Of a stretch of 64,000 nt of DNA, positions 28,324 to 43,042 are shown piece after piece (the stretch's first letter is position 1; each line of letters begins with the position of its first letter). The stretch is taken from NCBI GenBank assembly GCA_023974075.1, contig CM043791.1:18120299-18184298 (forward strand), written 5' to 3'. Source of the DNA: Chaenocephalus aceratus (lineage: Eukaryota; Chordata; Actinopteri; Perciformes; Channichthyidae). The translations under genes and the position numbers were made by a program. The notes beneath the pieces are model-generated. The model ran no database searches. It was not told the origin of the DNA and was given only the letters and a program-made list of their open reading frames with translations.

Positions 28324-30210
28324 GTAAGAGGGGGAACACGGAGAATTAAATAAGACTGAACATATATAGTATTGCAAAACAAAACAAAACAAGGTTATTG
28401 CCCCGGGACAGTTAATATATGATTAATGCACTTGAATTATTATAAACCCTCGAATGTACACAACAAAGCCAGTTTTCGTTTTGTCCTGATGGACCGACTC
28501 ACTGTCCCATCAGACTGCGTGCAGGAGGATCAGCAGAATAAAGCTGCACGTGAGAATATTTGCTTTCAGTGTGACGTAGACAAATTGACTAAATGGTCTA
28601 ATGTTATTGTAAGTAAAATAATTGTGTGCCAAAATGCATTGTGCGTAATTACGCACTTGTCAAGAAAGTAGGCTAGCAAGGTGTTAAGGATCAGAGTTAA
28701 TCTAATTTGCATGATTTACGATAATTTTTGAGGGATATGGATAGCCTACTCATGAAATTAAATTAAACTGAATTTTTTATTTTTGTAAAACCGCCCCTTC
28801 AATACCGTGCACTATTTAAAAACATAGGTTCGTATTTGGTTCGGCATACATTGCGCAGGTGCACAGTGTTCCGCTCACTCTTAACCCTTTGCGTACGCTG
28901 GTCGTTTAGAGGAGGGGCAGGGGCTCGAGCGGTACATGCTCTCGTGCAGGCAGCGGAATGGGTCCGGGGGAGCGCGCGCTGCTGCCTCCCCGCATAGGTC
29001 CGATGAGACATTTCAAAATAAAATTGCAAGTGAAAGAAAATAGCAGATTAAAGAATCAAATGTAAGACAGTGGAAATGTCCTGTGTGTGCTTTTTATTTT
29101 ATTTCCAATGCTGAATATCCCACGTGTCGAATATTACACGGTATAATATTTTGTATTTATTAGTTGCATTGGAGATGTTTGAACTGCAGTAACTGTGTTT
29201 TATTGCCCTCGTTTGCTTCTCTGTTTTCTGTAGTTATTGATGATGTGACTGAGCACTACTTTTCTTTAAATCAATTCAGAGACTCTCAATTAGTAGACTA
29301 AACCTTAAGTAGCTGATTCAAAGTCAATCATAAGATGTTCAATAATCCAATTCCAGTTTGATCACTGAAACATGCTTATGTAGCTTACATGTTTGGCTTA
29401 CATTCATGTTTCATTTATTCCATTCTTTTATCACAGCCAGTGGTCACGTTGCATCGCTCACCTCATATCCTGTCATCAACATGACATCTATTTATCATGT
29501 CCTTTAGGATTTTTTGCTTTTATTCATTTTTTTCATTATTTGTTCACTTTTTCCCTTTTCAGCAAAGTAAGGAAAATGCCCTTCGTGGAAGAGGCCTGAG
29601 TGAGGTATTATAGGCATGTGGTTTGAAAATAAACAGAATAACAACATTTGACAAATAAAAACATCATAACCACATGTTAAAAGGTATTGGCATTACTGTG
29701 TGGTACTACAGTTTGAATTATGTCTGTATATGTATGTGTGCATGTATAAGAGAGGGGGGCTTCCTCCAAATGTATGTACACTTCTTGTGTGTGTTAGACA
29801 CTGTATATTTAGATACTGCCTGTCTGACCCTGATAAAGTCAGTCTCACTAGCATACTGTCTGTCTTACATCACTCTGACTACAGTGGGACTGGCATGAAT
29901 TAACCCTCTCCACGTTGACAAAGTGTCCAGCTTGACTTCTAGTTTTAATCCCTTTTTCTGCATATGTGTGTGCAAAGTTTTCCCTCAAAACGCTTTTGGA
30001 GTACAACAGTGGAAGCAGGGGGCACATCAAGTTTTTCATTTGATTTGCAGTGTATCTAATTCCTTTCTTGCCATATTCCTTTTTTTTTGCAGTCATCCCA
30101 CATCATGTTGCAGCGTATCAGAGATCATGTCTGTGCTGTTCTTTCATACCATGAAATACCGACCTGAAGACCCCCGAAACGCCAACAGCGACCGCTTTAT
30201 CCTCTCCAAG

Positions 30211-30250
<40 letters not shown>

Positions 30251-31774
30251 CAGGTGTTCCTCCTATGAATGCCCAGCGACACCATGACCTACTTATAATT
30301 TAATACACATCTTGTGAAAATGCGCATTTGTTGTGCAAGCCCTCATGCATTTTTTAATAGTGTTTGATATTTATAAGGTGCCAGTGCTTTAAAAAACATA
30401 CTTATAATGCATTACATTTGCTAATAATTTATCATCATTGTTATAATAAGCTATCATTAATATTAACAATGCTTTATAACATAACACATTTTTTAAATCA
30501 TTATATCATTATAATAAATGTTTTAATGCATTATACCTCAGTAATTATATAACTTTACTTAAAGCACTCAACGCAGAGAAACTTATTATCACAATGTTAT
30601 GCATGATAACCTGTTTTCAGGCGTGCAGGAAAATGTACATGAGGAGGGAAAATGACATAAAAACTGCATCTTATATTGTTGAGCGATTTATAAAGCTCCA
30701 GCACCCAGAAACAGGTTTCCAGTGTGTGATGTTATCTCTCTAAATATGACCTTTGACCTCTGCCTCCTCAGGGTCATGCAGCCCCCGTGCTGTACGCCGT
30801 GTGGGCGGAGACGGGCTACCTGAAGGAGAACGAGCTCCTCAACCTCCGCAAGGTGGACTCCATCCTGGAGGGACACCCAGTGCCGGTGAGGCCTGCAGGA
30901 AGCATTGAGAACACATAAAAACCCAGACCCCTGCCAGATGCAGTATTTAACTGGTCTTTGGAAAGCCATTAGATGTCCATGAGGAAACTCATTTAAAACA
31001 GGGCTATACCAGTAAATGAACATTAAGGCTTCATTCACAGCTCACTCTTCAACCATTATCACATTTGAATCTTTCTGACTTCAAAACAGTTCCCTTATCT
31101 GTTTCTTGATATCTTTTACAAACTCAAAGATCATATTGCAAACGTTTTTGTGCTAAAGGTTACATTTGACTTTGCTCCCAGCCTGGCGAGCATGAAGCCG
31201 TCTGTCAAACTCGAGCTTTGGGCAAACCCTTTGACCACATCTAAGAATCTTAAAATATTTATATGACATTACCAAGGGAATGTGTGTCACTGGTGTATAC
31301 TGAGTTGTTCAAATATGCAGCATTTCAAAATCTTCCTTTCAGCAATTTAGGATAGTGTACTTTTCCTGCTAGAAATGGTTTTGAATATTTCCGTGACATA
31401 GAGAGGAAATGAGCGTTCACACTGTGGTTCAGAACAGGGTGCAAGATAAATAGGACAGGGAATAAAAATAAAACATATATTTTTCTGCCATCTATAAATG
31501 AGGTTTCATGCACATTCTGTTCATAGAGAGACATGAACACACACAGATCACAGATCACAGACAAAGATGATGTTGTGTGACAGAGGCGGTCCGTCCTCTG
31601 CTCCTTTCTCCTCCTCTGCAGACATTAACAAGACGCTGTGTTCACATCAACCCAGATACTGACACACTGCAGACTGTCGCACCACATTCTTTCTTCTTCT
31701 TGCACGTTAGGAATTCTCAGAAAAACATCCACTGTACTTCATGGTTTCTGTGTATGCAGTCGTGCTCTCTGCTG

Positions 31775-31814
<40 letters not shown>

Positions 31815-34800
31815 TGTGTGTGTGTGTGTGTGTTGTGTGTGTTAACAGAAGCAGCAGTTTGTGGATGTGGCCACTGGATCTCTGGGTCAGGGGCTGGGAG
31901 CCGCCTGTGGGATGGCCTACACCGGAAAATACTTTGACAAGGCCAGGTAACATTCACAAACACACGCACACAAATTGTAACACAGAGACTCCCTGACATT
32001 GAGCAAAGCAGCAGGCCAGCTTGCTTTCTACACACAGGTAGACGGTATGAAATGATGCATGACATAGCGCACGCTGCACTGAACATGCTGACATGTGACA
32101 TTTAAAACATGTGGATCAAAGCTTACCTGACAGGTTTCTGGTCATTTAGGCCAGCGCTCAGAGAGCCAGGGGATCTGACCTCTGATCAGTTCTACAATCA
32201 TATCAGTCCAGTTAGATCAAGAACCACTCCAGAAAGAGGTAAAGTGAGGGGGGGAATTGATGATGGGGATTCCTTTGTTTGATTAAAATATTAAGATAGA
32301 TTTTTTTAATTTGATGAACAATATCCATCGGTTTCTTTTGTTGTATTTCTTTATAAAACGTCTTTACATCCCAATGGATAACAATTCCAGGGTTATCTCC
32401 GGCTCAGCTGAATGTTAGCCATGTGGCCGGTCAGTCCTCGTGTCTCCTTTGTTCTAGCGTGATCTAGAAAGCGCCACATGGTTTCCACTCCAACAAAAGC
32501 AAGGGCAAGAGAGGTCCGCATGCCATTCACATTTCATAGAAAATGCATAGGCCTATGATGCAAAAGCGCCTTGGCTGATTTTCAGGAACATGGTTTACAT
32601 ATTTCTTTGTAAACCCAACAGAGAGAGACGGACTCAAAGGCAATTTTGTATTTTTACACACAACAGACGCAGTGAAAAAGCAGTTTTGGGGAACGTCGCA
32701 TTTGCAGTCAGAGTTGGCTGCCCTTGATATCTCTCACTCTGCATTCTGTGTGCACTCGATTGTTTCTGCTCTAATAATCACACATGCGAGAGTACGGCTC
32801 CTCCCTCAACTCCCTGCCTCACCCTTTATCCTCATCCTCTCGCAATAAAAACGCAAAAATCCCACGCAGTTCTTTTATATTTTATACACCGTGCATGTCG
32901 CTGTGTACGGTTGTGCGTGCGAGGGCGTACGTATTTCCCCTGAGATGCTGGGGAAAGCCTGTCAAGCTAATTCACTGCAACACAGCCGCTCTGAAGTCAC
33001 TTTAAGAGGCTGCATCAATGCTTTCATAACATAATATGTGGCAACAACTGCAGAATGGCAACCATATCAACTCCTATGTTAGGCAGAAACACACAACCTG
33101 GAGTGCAGCTGCAGGAATATTTAGCATTGTATTGTAGCGACCCTGTATAGGGTGCTGAGTGTGTCACTCAAGCATCCCCCGTCTCTCGGCCAATCACAGA
33201 TCTGCACAGTGATGCTGGTAGGGGTGCGGGCTATTCATGTTAACACACACACACACACAACACACACACACATGCAGGGTTATTTAATGTTGTGAATCGA
33301 GTGGCCCATGGTGGTGGTGAGGTTATGGTATGGGCAGGCGTATGTTATGGACGACGAACACAGGCTACTCGATTCACAACATAACCCTAACCCTAACCCT
33401 CACACCAGATACTGACTGGTTTTCGGACCCCCCCCAGACCCCCCCAATAAAGCAAAAATGCACGTTTCAGAGTGGCCTTTTATTGTGGCCAACCTAACGG
33501 CCCGTCCACACAGCGGCGTGCGTTGACGCTTCCCCATTCACTTTGAATGGGGGTGACGTCACTTTTAGCCGAAATGCATCGTGGAAGCGACGTGGAGCGT
33601 AGCTGGCGTGGCTCGCTGCAAAAGTTGAGCAATGTTCAACTTTTGACGCCTCGGCGAGGCGTCAGCCAATCGAATCATATGCCAGTACAAGCTCTAGCCA
33701 ATCAAACCGCTGCTTGTGTGTCAGGGGCGGGAGATTCATGTGATTGGTTGTTGGTCGAGTTTCAGACACGCCCGCCGGCAAGCGTCAGCGCACGCCGCTG
33801 TGTGGACGGGCCGTAAGGCACACCTGTGCAATAATCATGCTGTCCAATCAGCATCTTGATATGCCACACCTGTGAGGTGGGATGGATTATCTCGGCAAAG
33901 GAGAAGTGCTCACTATCACAGATTTTTTCAGATTTGTGAACAATATTTGCAATACTCAAGTTGTAAAAAAAATCAGGGGGGGTGGTGGATTTTATCATAT
34001 GGGGACATAATTTGTTCTGATAACCCGCCGAGGGTGGGAGACCAACCAGCATAAAGATAATTATTATACTCCTAAAACAACATGCATGTTATGGATGTTC
34101 AGATACTCTTGACCAAGGCACCTCAGAATTAGAGTCGGTCCCCGGGCTGCCATGGCACCACTAACATTTAGGGTCAAATGCAGAGGACAATTGGTGCAAA
34201 ATCTTTTTTTTCACTTTAATTTAAAGGGGGGAGGGGATACACAAATGTGGTTATAATGGAAGTATATGGTACAAATCTTGTAGGTTAACAGTCCCTCATT
34301 TATTATTCAGATGGATCAACTGATTATACTAATAATAAAGTCAAAATAGTTTTTAGAATATTGAATTTTTTCAAAAAAGCAGTTACTGGTATATGATCAA
34401 AACTGGTATCTAAAGGGTTACATTTTTTATCGTAATTAATTAAATCATTATCTAAATTAAACACTTCATGAAAAATTTGAGGACAAAAATTAGAAAAATA
34501 TTGATCTGTCATCATTTTATTGCAGTTCAAATACAAATATGTTATGTTAGCATTCCCAATGTTACTTTTTTTTAACAGGGCATTAAGTGCAAATTGAAAT
34601 TGTTTACAAAATATGAAAATATATTAAAAGATTATACAGATAATACAAAATAGGACCAATGTTGTCAATGGCTGCCTACTCCACTCTCCCCCATCTCATA
34701 GAAGTGTCCAAAGATTTTCATAATCATGCTTTTTGGTCTAAATTTTTCTGGCTCTTGCTTTCGGATTGTTAGCTAAGCAATGGCTTTGAAGCCAAGTCTT

Positions 34801-37800
34801 GACATATACCTCTGGTCTGAACTTGTTCAGTGGAGTTCCAACACACTGACAAATAGCACCTATTGGCCTTAAATTACATCCCTTACCCCCCTACTGGCCG
34901 GCTACCTGCCCCCAGATGAAAAGCAAGGCTGACATGCTTTTTACCTCTAGGGAGCTTCTAGTTGTGGTTAAAATGTTCATCTGACTAAACCCACGTTCAC
35001 ACTCAGCTGTGGAGATGACTAGAGTGTGCACTGCTTGAAGGAGGGGTGTCTGCTCTTCTGGTGCTGGTGGTATCATTTCATCAACAGTTTTGAGTCGTAT
35101 CAGCTAGCTAACACGAGAGAAAAACGTATAACTCCAAACTAAGTTGTTATTGCTGCTTATGTCCATAGATTCCACCTTTGGTGACTAAAGTAGTGAGTAA
35201 TGACTAAGATTACTGACTCTTGACTTACCTGAAATGTTATTTTTAGTATTTTTAAATATGAAGTCCCTCAGATCGCGTTGTCCTCCTGGTCGCTTGGCCA
35301 TTGTGATGACCGTTACCTGCGCTTCTGGCATCGATCAAACAGGCGCATCACGTCGCTCTGGCGCCCTCTAGGGCACTAGCATAGTATAGCGTCAGTGACT
35401 TGGTAAAAACGTCATTGCGTGTGTGCGTGCTCCCTCGCCCACAGTATTTTACTTAAAATGCGCAAAATTAATGTTGAAATAGCAGTAATACCAGTGCCAC
35501 GTTCATTGATACAATTACATAAGGGATGGAAAGGGGGAATGGCAGTTTTAGAAGGGGGATGATTTTGACCGTTTTTATTTCAGGGGGGATGCCATCCCCC
35601 CTCACCCCCCCTCAACTCGAGTAGCCTACTGAATATTTGAGAGAAATGGTTATTGTGTGTATATAGAAAATGTTTTAGATCTTTGAGTTCATCTCATGAA
35701 AAATGGGAGCAAAAACAAAAGTGTTGCATTTATATTTTTGTTCAGTGTAATAAAAGGAATAGAGTAAAATGAAAGGGTATACCCTTACACTGTGGTTTCT
35801 TCAGAGCGCTGCATTCATAATACTCCTGTTCAGTTCAAAATAAAAATTAAACTCTTGAATGTGACTTGATTACAATTTTAGTTTCACTTTATAGCTTACT
35901 AACCTGCTGTTAAAATAAATTATAGTTTCAAACTTGGATGCTGAAATGATCAGGCACAACAACTAATCAACTCTCTTTATTTGAATGTTTATGTACTTAT
36001 TATATTTAGAGACTGGAACACTGAACACAAGCTGACATCTTTTTCTTCAGAATTGGGTCTTTTGGAACGTTTCAGCAGACACATTTAATAACCATAACCT
36101 TAAGATATCTGTCTAAGTGGTTATTAATGCTTTTCCCTCCTGTCTTAAATATGATCTCTTTTCTCATCCTCTATCTCTCTCCATCTCCACCTCTGTGAAA
36201 TTCCTCTCCTTTCTCTATCTGCCGTGTGTTTTTTCGGGTTCGGAATGTGTGGTGTAATGTGGCGTGTCTCGGCCTATCTTCCAGCTTTAATGAATGTGTC
36301 TATTTGACTGGAAAGCTGTCAGCAGTCGTTACGCCGCGGGAGCAACTAGTGAGGGTGATCAGAGCGCAGTGGAGCAGAGTGTGTGTTTGTGTGTGTTTAG
36401 GTGTGAGGGGTGCTGTCACATTGAGCCCTATAGGAGGGATCAGGAGATGATGAGGGATATTGGAGCTGATACAGAAAATCACCCCTCCATATAATTGAAC
36501 CTCTCTTCCTGTCTGCTCTACATGAACTGAAGTCTCTCCCCCTTCTGTTTGTAGCTATCAGGTGTTCTGCCTGCTGGGAGATGGTGAGATGTCCGAGGGC
36601 TCGGTGTGGGAGGCCATGGCCTTCGCCTCGTACTACCAGCTAGACAACCTGGTGGCCATTTTGGACATCAACCGCCTGGGACAGAGCGACCCGGCTCCAC
36701 TGCAGCACCACGTGGAGAAGTACCAGCGACGCTGCGAGGCCTTTGGGTGAGCAGGGGGGAGTCAGAGGGTGAGGGTGTGCACGGGAGGGTGGGTGTTTCT
36801 AAAAATATCTAAATGTGAGGCGATTGTGTGTCATGTACTTGAGTAAACAACCCAGATGAAATTGAATTAACAGCTTTCCATAATGGATGAATAAATCATC
36901 ATGTATTCAGTAATGATGGCAACTATTCCTAAATTGTGAGCATTTTTGTATTAGATACAATGTTACTTTGTAAACCAGAATCTGATTTCAGCAACCATTT
37001 TTTGTAACATTTACAAAGATGTATTATGTTGTGAACTGCTCTGTGCTAGTTTGGGTTGTGTCAAATCTTCTGTCTAAATCCAAGATAGAGAGATATGAGC
37101 TAAAACGCTAACATGCTGCTACGATATAAAGTAGGGGGAAGGTATGGAAGATTTCCAGTAGGCATGTTTTATTTTAAGAAAAGAAACCTAGTGTTTTATT
37201 AATTCATAGAAACTGATCTGGTCGAGTGCATTTATAGTTTCTTCTCCTCTGATTTCCCAGCTGGCAAGCCATCATTGTGGACGGCCACAGTGTGGAGGAG
37301 CTGTGCAAAGTGCTGAGTCAGCCCCGCCATCAGCCACTCGCCATCATTGCCAAGACTATCAAGGGCAAGGGCATCCCAGGTACAATGCACAGGCACACAA
37401 CAATCAACCCTATGCAAACGCCAACGTCAGTGTGGTTTTATCCTGTAATGTGAAGAGTTCCAACATGTTAAATAATTAGACACAAATTCCTAAAAAAGGT
37501 ATGGATGTATCTTTCAAAAGTCAAACTAAATGAAGAAACATATTTCAAGCAAAACCATTAAGAGTATCATACATTCTAAACCATGACATGTATCGCTCAC
37601 CTGCTTCAAAAGCCTGTTTCTTAATTGATAACTCAGTGAAACCCAAGGGTAATAATATTTCGGTCAGAAGTATTTTTACCGCCCCAGGGACCTGCAGCCA
37701 GTGCAGAGGGGCCCTGACTCGCTGTAATCCAGGCAGCGCTTTCATGTTTTAGCTGCATCAACTCGGTAATCCCTCAGAATGTGTAGGGGCAGCGTGTATG

Positions 37801-40800
37801 ACCATGTGTGTTTGTAAGAGAGAAAGGTTAAAAAAAGGAGTTATAACAGCAACGTGTGTGTGTGTCTAAGAGAGGAGTATGTCTTTGTATAGATACGTTT
37901 TTCTCAGAATGGTGAGAGTTGTTTTTACAGTCAGTCTCTGGTCTCTCGATTTTAAACGTTTGATATTTGAAGTATGTGGGGACTCACTGAAGTGTACAAT
38001 TGTTATGAGTGTGACAGGTGGCCTTAGTTTATTTTATGCACATGCATGTGGAGGATATTTAAGTTTGAAGGACATCAGGAGGAATTTAGTTTCCAGAGTA
38101 TATGCATTTTTCAGGTGCGTCAACATTGATATCTAAACGTTCTTAATAAATAAGTCAGCGTGGAAGATGTACTGCGATTTTTTAACAAACATTTTAAAAT
38201 ACATCAAAACAACTACAAGTCATGCATGCCAAATCTAACTTAAGTTCAAAGTGCATTTAAAGTGCTCAAGTGGGTCGGAAGCTCATCTCAACAATTTAGC
38301 TATACCTTTTGTACATATTTCCCTTCAAAATGAAGTGCACAATGTAGCACAACATGGAAATATTAAAGTAAGGTGAACTAAATGTCCTTTAGGTAAAGTT
38401 CTTGACAAATGTAGTTAGTTACTTTCCACCACTGGCAAAAACAATCAACAATTCTACACGATTTCAAAATACGAAATGTATGTTTTTGGCAGCATATGTA
38501 CAGTGTCATTGACCAAACAATCAGACAGGTTTCCGGTTTGTCCGGTTAAAAAAGTTTTGTTTTTATTACCTCAACTCTGTCATTAGTTTTCATTGTCATA
38601 TAATATACTGCACTGTTTTTTGTGTGTCTTTCAGCGGCTGAGGATAAGATGGGTTGGCACGGTAAGCCCCTGCCCAAAGACATGGCCGACAGCGTGATCA
38701 AAGAGATGCAGAGCCGTATTGTCAGCTGCAACAAGCGCCTATATCCTTCTCCGCCCGTCGAGGATGCATCGCCTGTCAGCCTGCGCAACATCCGCATGCC
38801 CAGTGCACCCAGCTACAAGACTGGAGAGAAGGTAAGACCAGCTCAGATGTCTTGACTTGATTGTGTTTGATATCAGACTAAAGAAAAACATTTCACATTT
38901 TTGCACAACAAAGCTTTGATTTGTTTGTCCCTGTTTCACCAGATTGCTACAAGGAAGGCGTACGGCATGGCTCTGGCCAAGCTGGGCCGCTACAACGACC
39001 ATGTAGTGGCTCTGGATGGAGACACCAAGAACTCCACCTTTGCCGAGCTTTTCAAGAATGAACACCCAAACCGCTTCGTGGAGTGCTACATCGCAGAGCA
39101 GAACATGGTGAGAAACAGACAAGTTAGAATAAGAGAATACCTTTTTCTTTATACTGCAGTAGCCTATAGACTTTTTTACTTTGCTGTGAACATTGTGCGT
39201 AGGTAAAGCTGAGACATTTCAAAGCCAGGGAACCACCAAAGTCAGCAGGATGTATCCTTGGGGGACCATGATTGTCTGTAGAAAATGTTGCCGTATTTCA
39301 CTAATGTTGTACCACCTCCTAATTTTCATCCTCTCTCCTGCAGGTGAGCGTGGCGATAGGCTGTGCCGTGCGGGACCGTAACGTGGTATTTGCCAGCACC
39401 TTCGCCACCTTCTTCAGTCGGGCCTACGACCAGATCCGCATGGCCGCCATCTCCGAGAGCAACATCAACCTCTGCGGCTCCCACTGTGGCGTCTCTATTG
39501 GTCAGTTCATGCCTCTCGTTTCACCACCAATCATGACCTGAAAGAATCATCCTATGAACTTTCAGACGTTCCTTTATTTCTTGTGATGAACAACATTAGA
39601 CTGTTAAACAGTGCATCATTGCTAACAGTTGGGGTTATTTTGTAGGATATAATGATGTTTTACTGGCATTTAGATAAGAAAATAAGACAACACCGAAGGA
39701 GAGCAAATATGTTGTTAGCGTAAAGTCACTTTAACCCACATTAGGCGCATTCACACCGCAGTACTTTTCCCACAAAGGTTCATGAGAACTTAGAGCCGGT
39801 ACTAAAATTAGTTCATGAGAACCTTTTTACCCCTTTTCAGTCCCTGCTAGAGAGCAGGGACATTCGTGGGAGAAAAAGGTTCCTATGTCTGATTGGCTGG
39901 GCGGAATGCAAACCACGCCCCTTAAAAGTCCCAAAAAGTGTTGTGAAGCCGTCATTTTATTATCCTCGCATTAACATTATTAGCATTAGCCCAGCGCAGA
40001 AACGCAGAGAGACTAACTTATGGCAACACAAAATAAAACATGGGAGCGGTGGAGATGAGGAGGTGTCGGCGTTCTGGCGATTTACTCGGAAGGCTTCAGT
40101 AGAAGCTGCTGGGACTCCCAGCAGCTTCTACTGAAGCCAGTCCCCAACTCCGGGGACTTCCGGCCGGGGACTTTGGGCGGCAGTATACGCCGTGAAGTGG
40201 TTTGCGGCCTGCTAGTAAACCCAAAGCAGAAGAAGAAGAAGTGACTTCAGCGGCTTCATTTGCCTAATCCACCCCCAGGGACTTATTCCGGTGTGAACGC
40301 GATCTGTACTTAGTTCATGAGAACTAAAGAGTTCTCATGAACTAAGTTCTCATGAACCTTTGTGGGAAAAGTACTGCGGTGTGAATGCGCCTCGTATGTC
40401 TTTGTGAATTTCACTGTGACCCTTTTTTATTGTTTTTTTTGGAGCTTTTTAGCCCACTGAAATATATGAAAACAAGCAAAAACAGGCGAAACAAATGCCT
40501 CAAATTTGAACAACTACAGACCAGTATCTAACTTGCCATTTTTAAGTAAAATTATAGAAAACAATGTTTTTAATCACTTGAATGATTTTATTGATTCTCA
40601 TAATCTGTTTGAAGTGTACCAGTGTTGATAATAGCAAGCAAACAGCTTAAGTAAATTAAGTAAATTACCTCAGATGCAATGCAGACAAGGGCAAGCTCTC
40701 GGTTTTAGTAGTTTAGTACTTGACTTAAACGCTGTTTTTGAAACTGTAGATCATACAATTATTTTAGGTTGACTGAACAATCTTGTTGGCATTTCTGGTA

Positions 40801-42995
40801 CAGTTATTAATTGGCTTACATCTTACCTAACAGTTTTTATACACATGGAAGAAGAGTCATCTAAAGACTATCAATTGAATTGTGGTGTTCCCCAAGGCTC
40901 AATTGTAGGTCCCCTTTATGTCTTCAGGAAACACGGCATACGTTTCCGTGGTTATGCTGATGATATAAAGCTCTATATTGCTAACGATTTATTTGATTTT
41001 GATTTACATTTGATAATATTTTTCTAATTGTTAAACTAGATCCAAATATACACAATGCATGTCAAGTAAAAAATCAACCAAAGCAGAAGATATACAATTC
41101 TTTAATGTTTTATCAGATTAGATTCAACTTGACTGCAGTGGGTTGAACCGCTCCTTTGTATTTCTCAGTTTTACATTTTCCTGATCCAAAACCTTTTTCA
41201 CTCCAATTTCGTACTTCTCTGTTATTCTGTTTACATCTTCCTCTCCTGGTATCAGCCGCCCTCCTCCTCCTCCTCCTCCTCCTCCTCCTCCTCCTCCTCC
41301 TCCTCCTCCTCCTCCTCCTCCTCCTCCTCCTCCTCCTCCTCCTCACTGTCTCTGTTTCATGGACGTGATGACAGAGCGGCCTGATTTTCTTTCTCCTCCT
41401 CCTCCTCCTCCTCCCCTGTCTCCTCCTCCTCCACTCTCCACTTCTCCAGGTACATTGCATGTGCACCTTTCCTGACCGAATGCATGCCAGTCTACCAGAA
41501 TGTGTTTTCCCATGAACAATAAACATGTTATCATGACTCTTCCTGACTTTTGGTGCTGATATGTGTGTGTGTTCAGGTGAGGACGGGCCCTCTCAGATGG
41601 CTCTGGAGGATTTGGCCTTGTTTAGGGCCATTCCCACGGCAACCATCTTCTACCCTAGCGATGGTGTCTCCACTGAGAAGGCTGTGGAGCTCGCCGCCAA
41701 CACAAAGGTACCAATAGTCGCTGTAAAAAGGAAATAAGGGGACATTTTTTTTTTTTTTTGTAGAGTAGAGTAAGAAAAAAAACATTATATTAAGATTGTG
41801 ATAAAGTTATTTAAAAAAGTACACATGTAAATTAGTCCTCATGTAAATACTCAGGTAAATTATTTCTGGTTGGTTTCAGGGTTTGTGTTTCATCCGAACA
41901 AGCCGCCCAGAGAACAACATCATCTACAGCTGCAACGAGGACTTCCATGTTGGTCAGGCTAAGGTTTGTAGCTGCGTTCTGTTTTTAATCCCTAATTATC
42001 ACTAACACCACATGTATCCATATAAATATCTCTTCCCCTTCCACTCAGGTTGTGTATAAGACCAATGACGACCAGGTGACTGTGATCGGAGCCGGAGTGA
42101 CCCTCCACGAGGCTCTGGCCGCTGCTGAACAGCTGAAGAAAGGTATAAAGAAAGCAAACCCATGTCAAGTGAATGTGTACAGTCTTCTATCAACCAGCAG
42201 TTTGACTGATCCTCTACTTTCCTCTCTCTTCCTTCAGAGAGAATTAACATCCGTGTGATCGACCCGTTCACCATCAAACCTCTGGACTCCAAGACCATCA
42301 TCGACAACGCCAGGGCCACCAGAGGACGCATCATCACAGTGGAGGACCACTACCACGAAGGTGAGGAGTAACACATGACCCACAAATATGTTAGCCTACA
42401 ACATCTAAGATCCAACTTTCACATATCTGTTTCCACTCAACACTTCAATATATGTGACCCGCTCTATCGAAATCAGTCGGAAATCGCAACGGCTCATTTC
42501 AAAAATAAACGTGGATTTACGTAAAAAAACTATTTTTTCGGGGTTCGGGTGTTTTATTTGATTTTAAACAAACAAAGTCTTGGCTTTCAGAATATGAAAC
42601 TTTTATTTCCAAAATCACACAATAAATACATTTTTGAATCTTGTAAAGGGACGAAGACAGGCACCTCTCACTCGCAATCTGCTCTTCTGCAGCGCCGCCC
42701 CCCCCTCCCTCCGGCTTACATTATGAATGTAAGAGTATAGTAATCATAGATAACACGGCAGGGTCCGTTACAGTTTGTTTTCATCTGATTTCAATTAAAC
42801 AAAGTCTTGGCTTTCAGAATATTAAACTTGTTTCGGCAAATTCAGATGATAAATATAACTTTGAAGCTTGTAACGGCATAATTACAAGCGGAGAACGGAG
42901 TAACTTGACGTCACAGCAGGCATAACAACAGCCGGTGTTTCTCGTGAGTGTTTTCCCCGGGAAACAAACACAATACACACAAACACAAAATTACA

Positions 42996-43042
<47 letters not shown>

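Larger units (their letters stand above)
33286..35747. mobile_element. Tc1-derived palindromic element, half copy carrying two nested insertions
   Basis: Matches the right half and centre of the complete palindrome at 49953-50787: the central hairpin AATGTTGTGAATCGAGTGGC, telomere-like (CCCTAA)3 near 33384-33401, the right arm, and the terminal sequence GTTCAGTG followed by TA at 35748. The left arm is missing, replaced by CA-repeat sequence. The right arm is interrupted by a Harbinger MITE (33498-33813) and a hAT (33950-35631). Without them it aligns continuously with the other copy. Confidence 0.85.
31947..36554 (+). other. tkt intron 4, containing a transposon nest
   Basis: A 4.6-kb intron. 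It holds the Tc1-derived copy at 33286-35747 with two further insertions inside it. 31950-33240 and 35750-36550 show nothing recognisable apart from a CA repeat at 33243-33273. Confidence 0.85.
39501..41576 (+). other. tkt intron 9
   Basis: 2.1 kb holding the inverted-repeat element at 39743-40392, the LINE fossil at 40500-41030 and a CTC repeat at 41260-41345 with a second short CTC block near 41394. It ends in TGTGTGTGTGTTCAG. Confidence 0.85.

Noticed and set aside
33384..33401. Interstitial telomere or chromosome-fusion scar
   Set aside because: The TTAGGG-like units belong to a transposon present twice in the window, at the same internal position in both copies.
41113..41526. Arg-rich or Leu-rich ORFs
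   Set aside because: They are translations of the CTC trinucleotide repeat.
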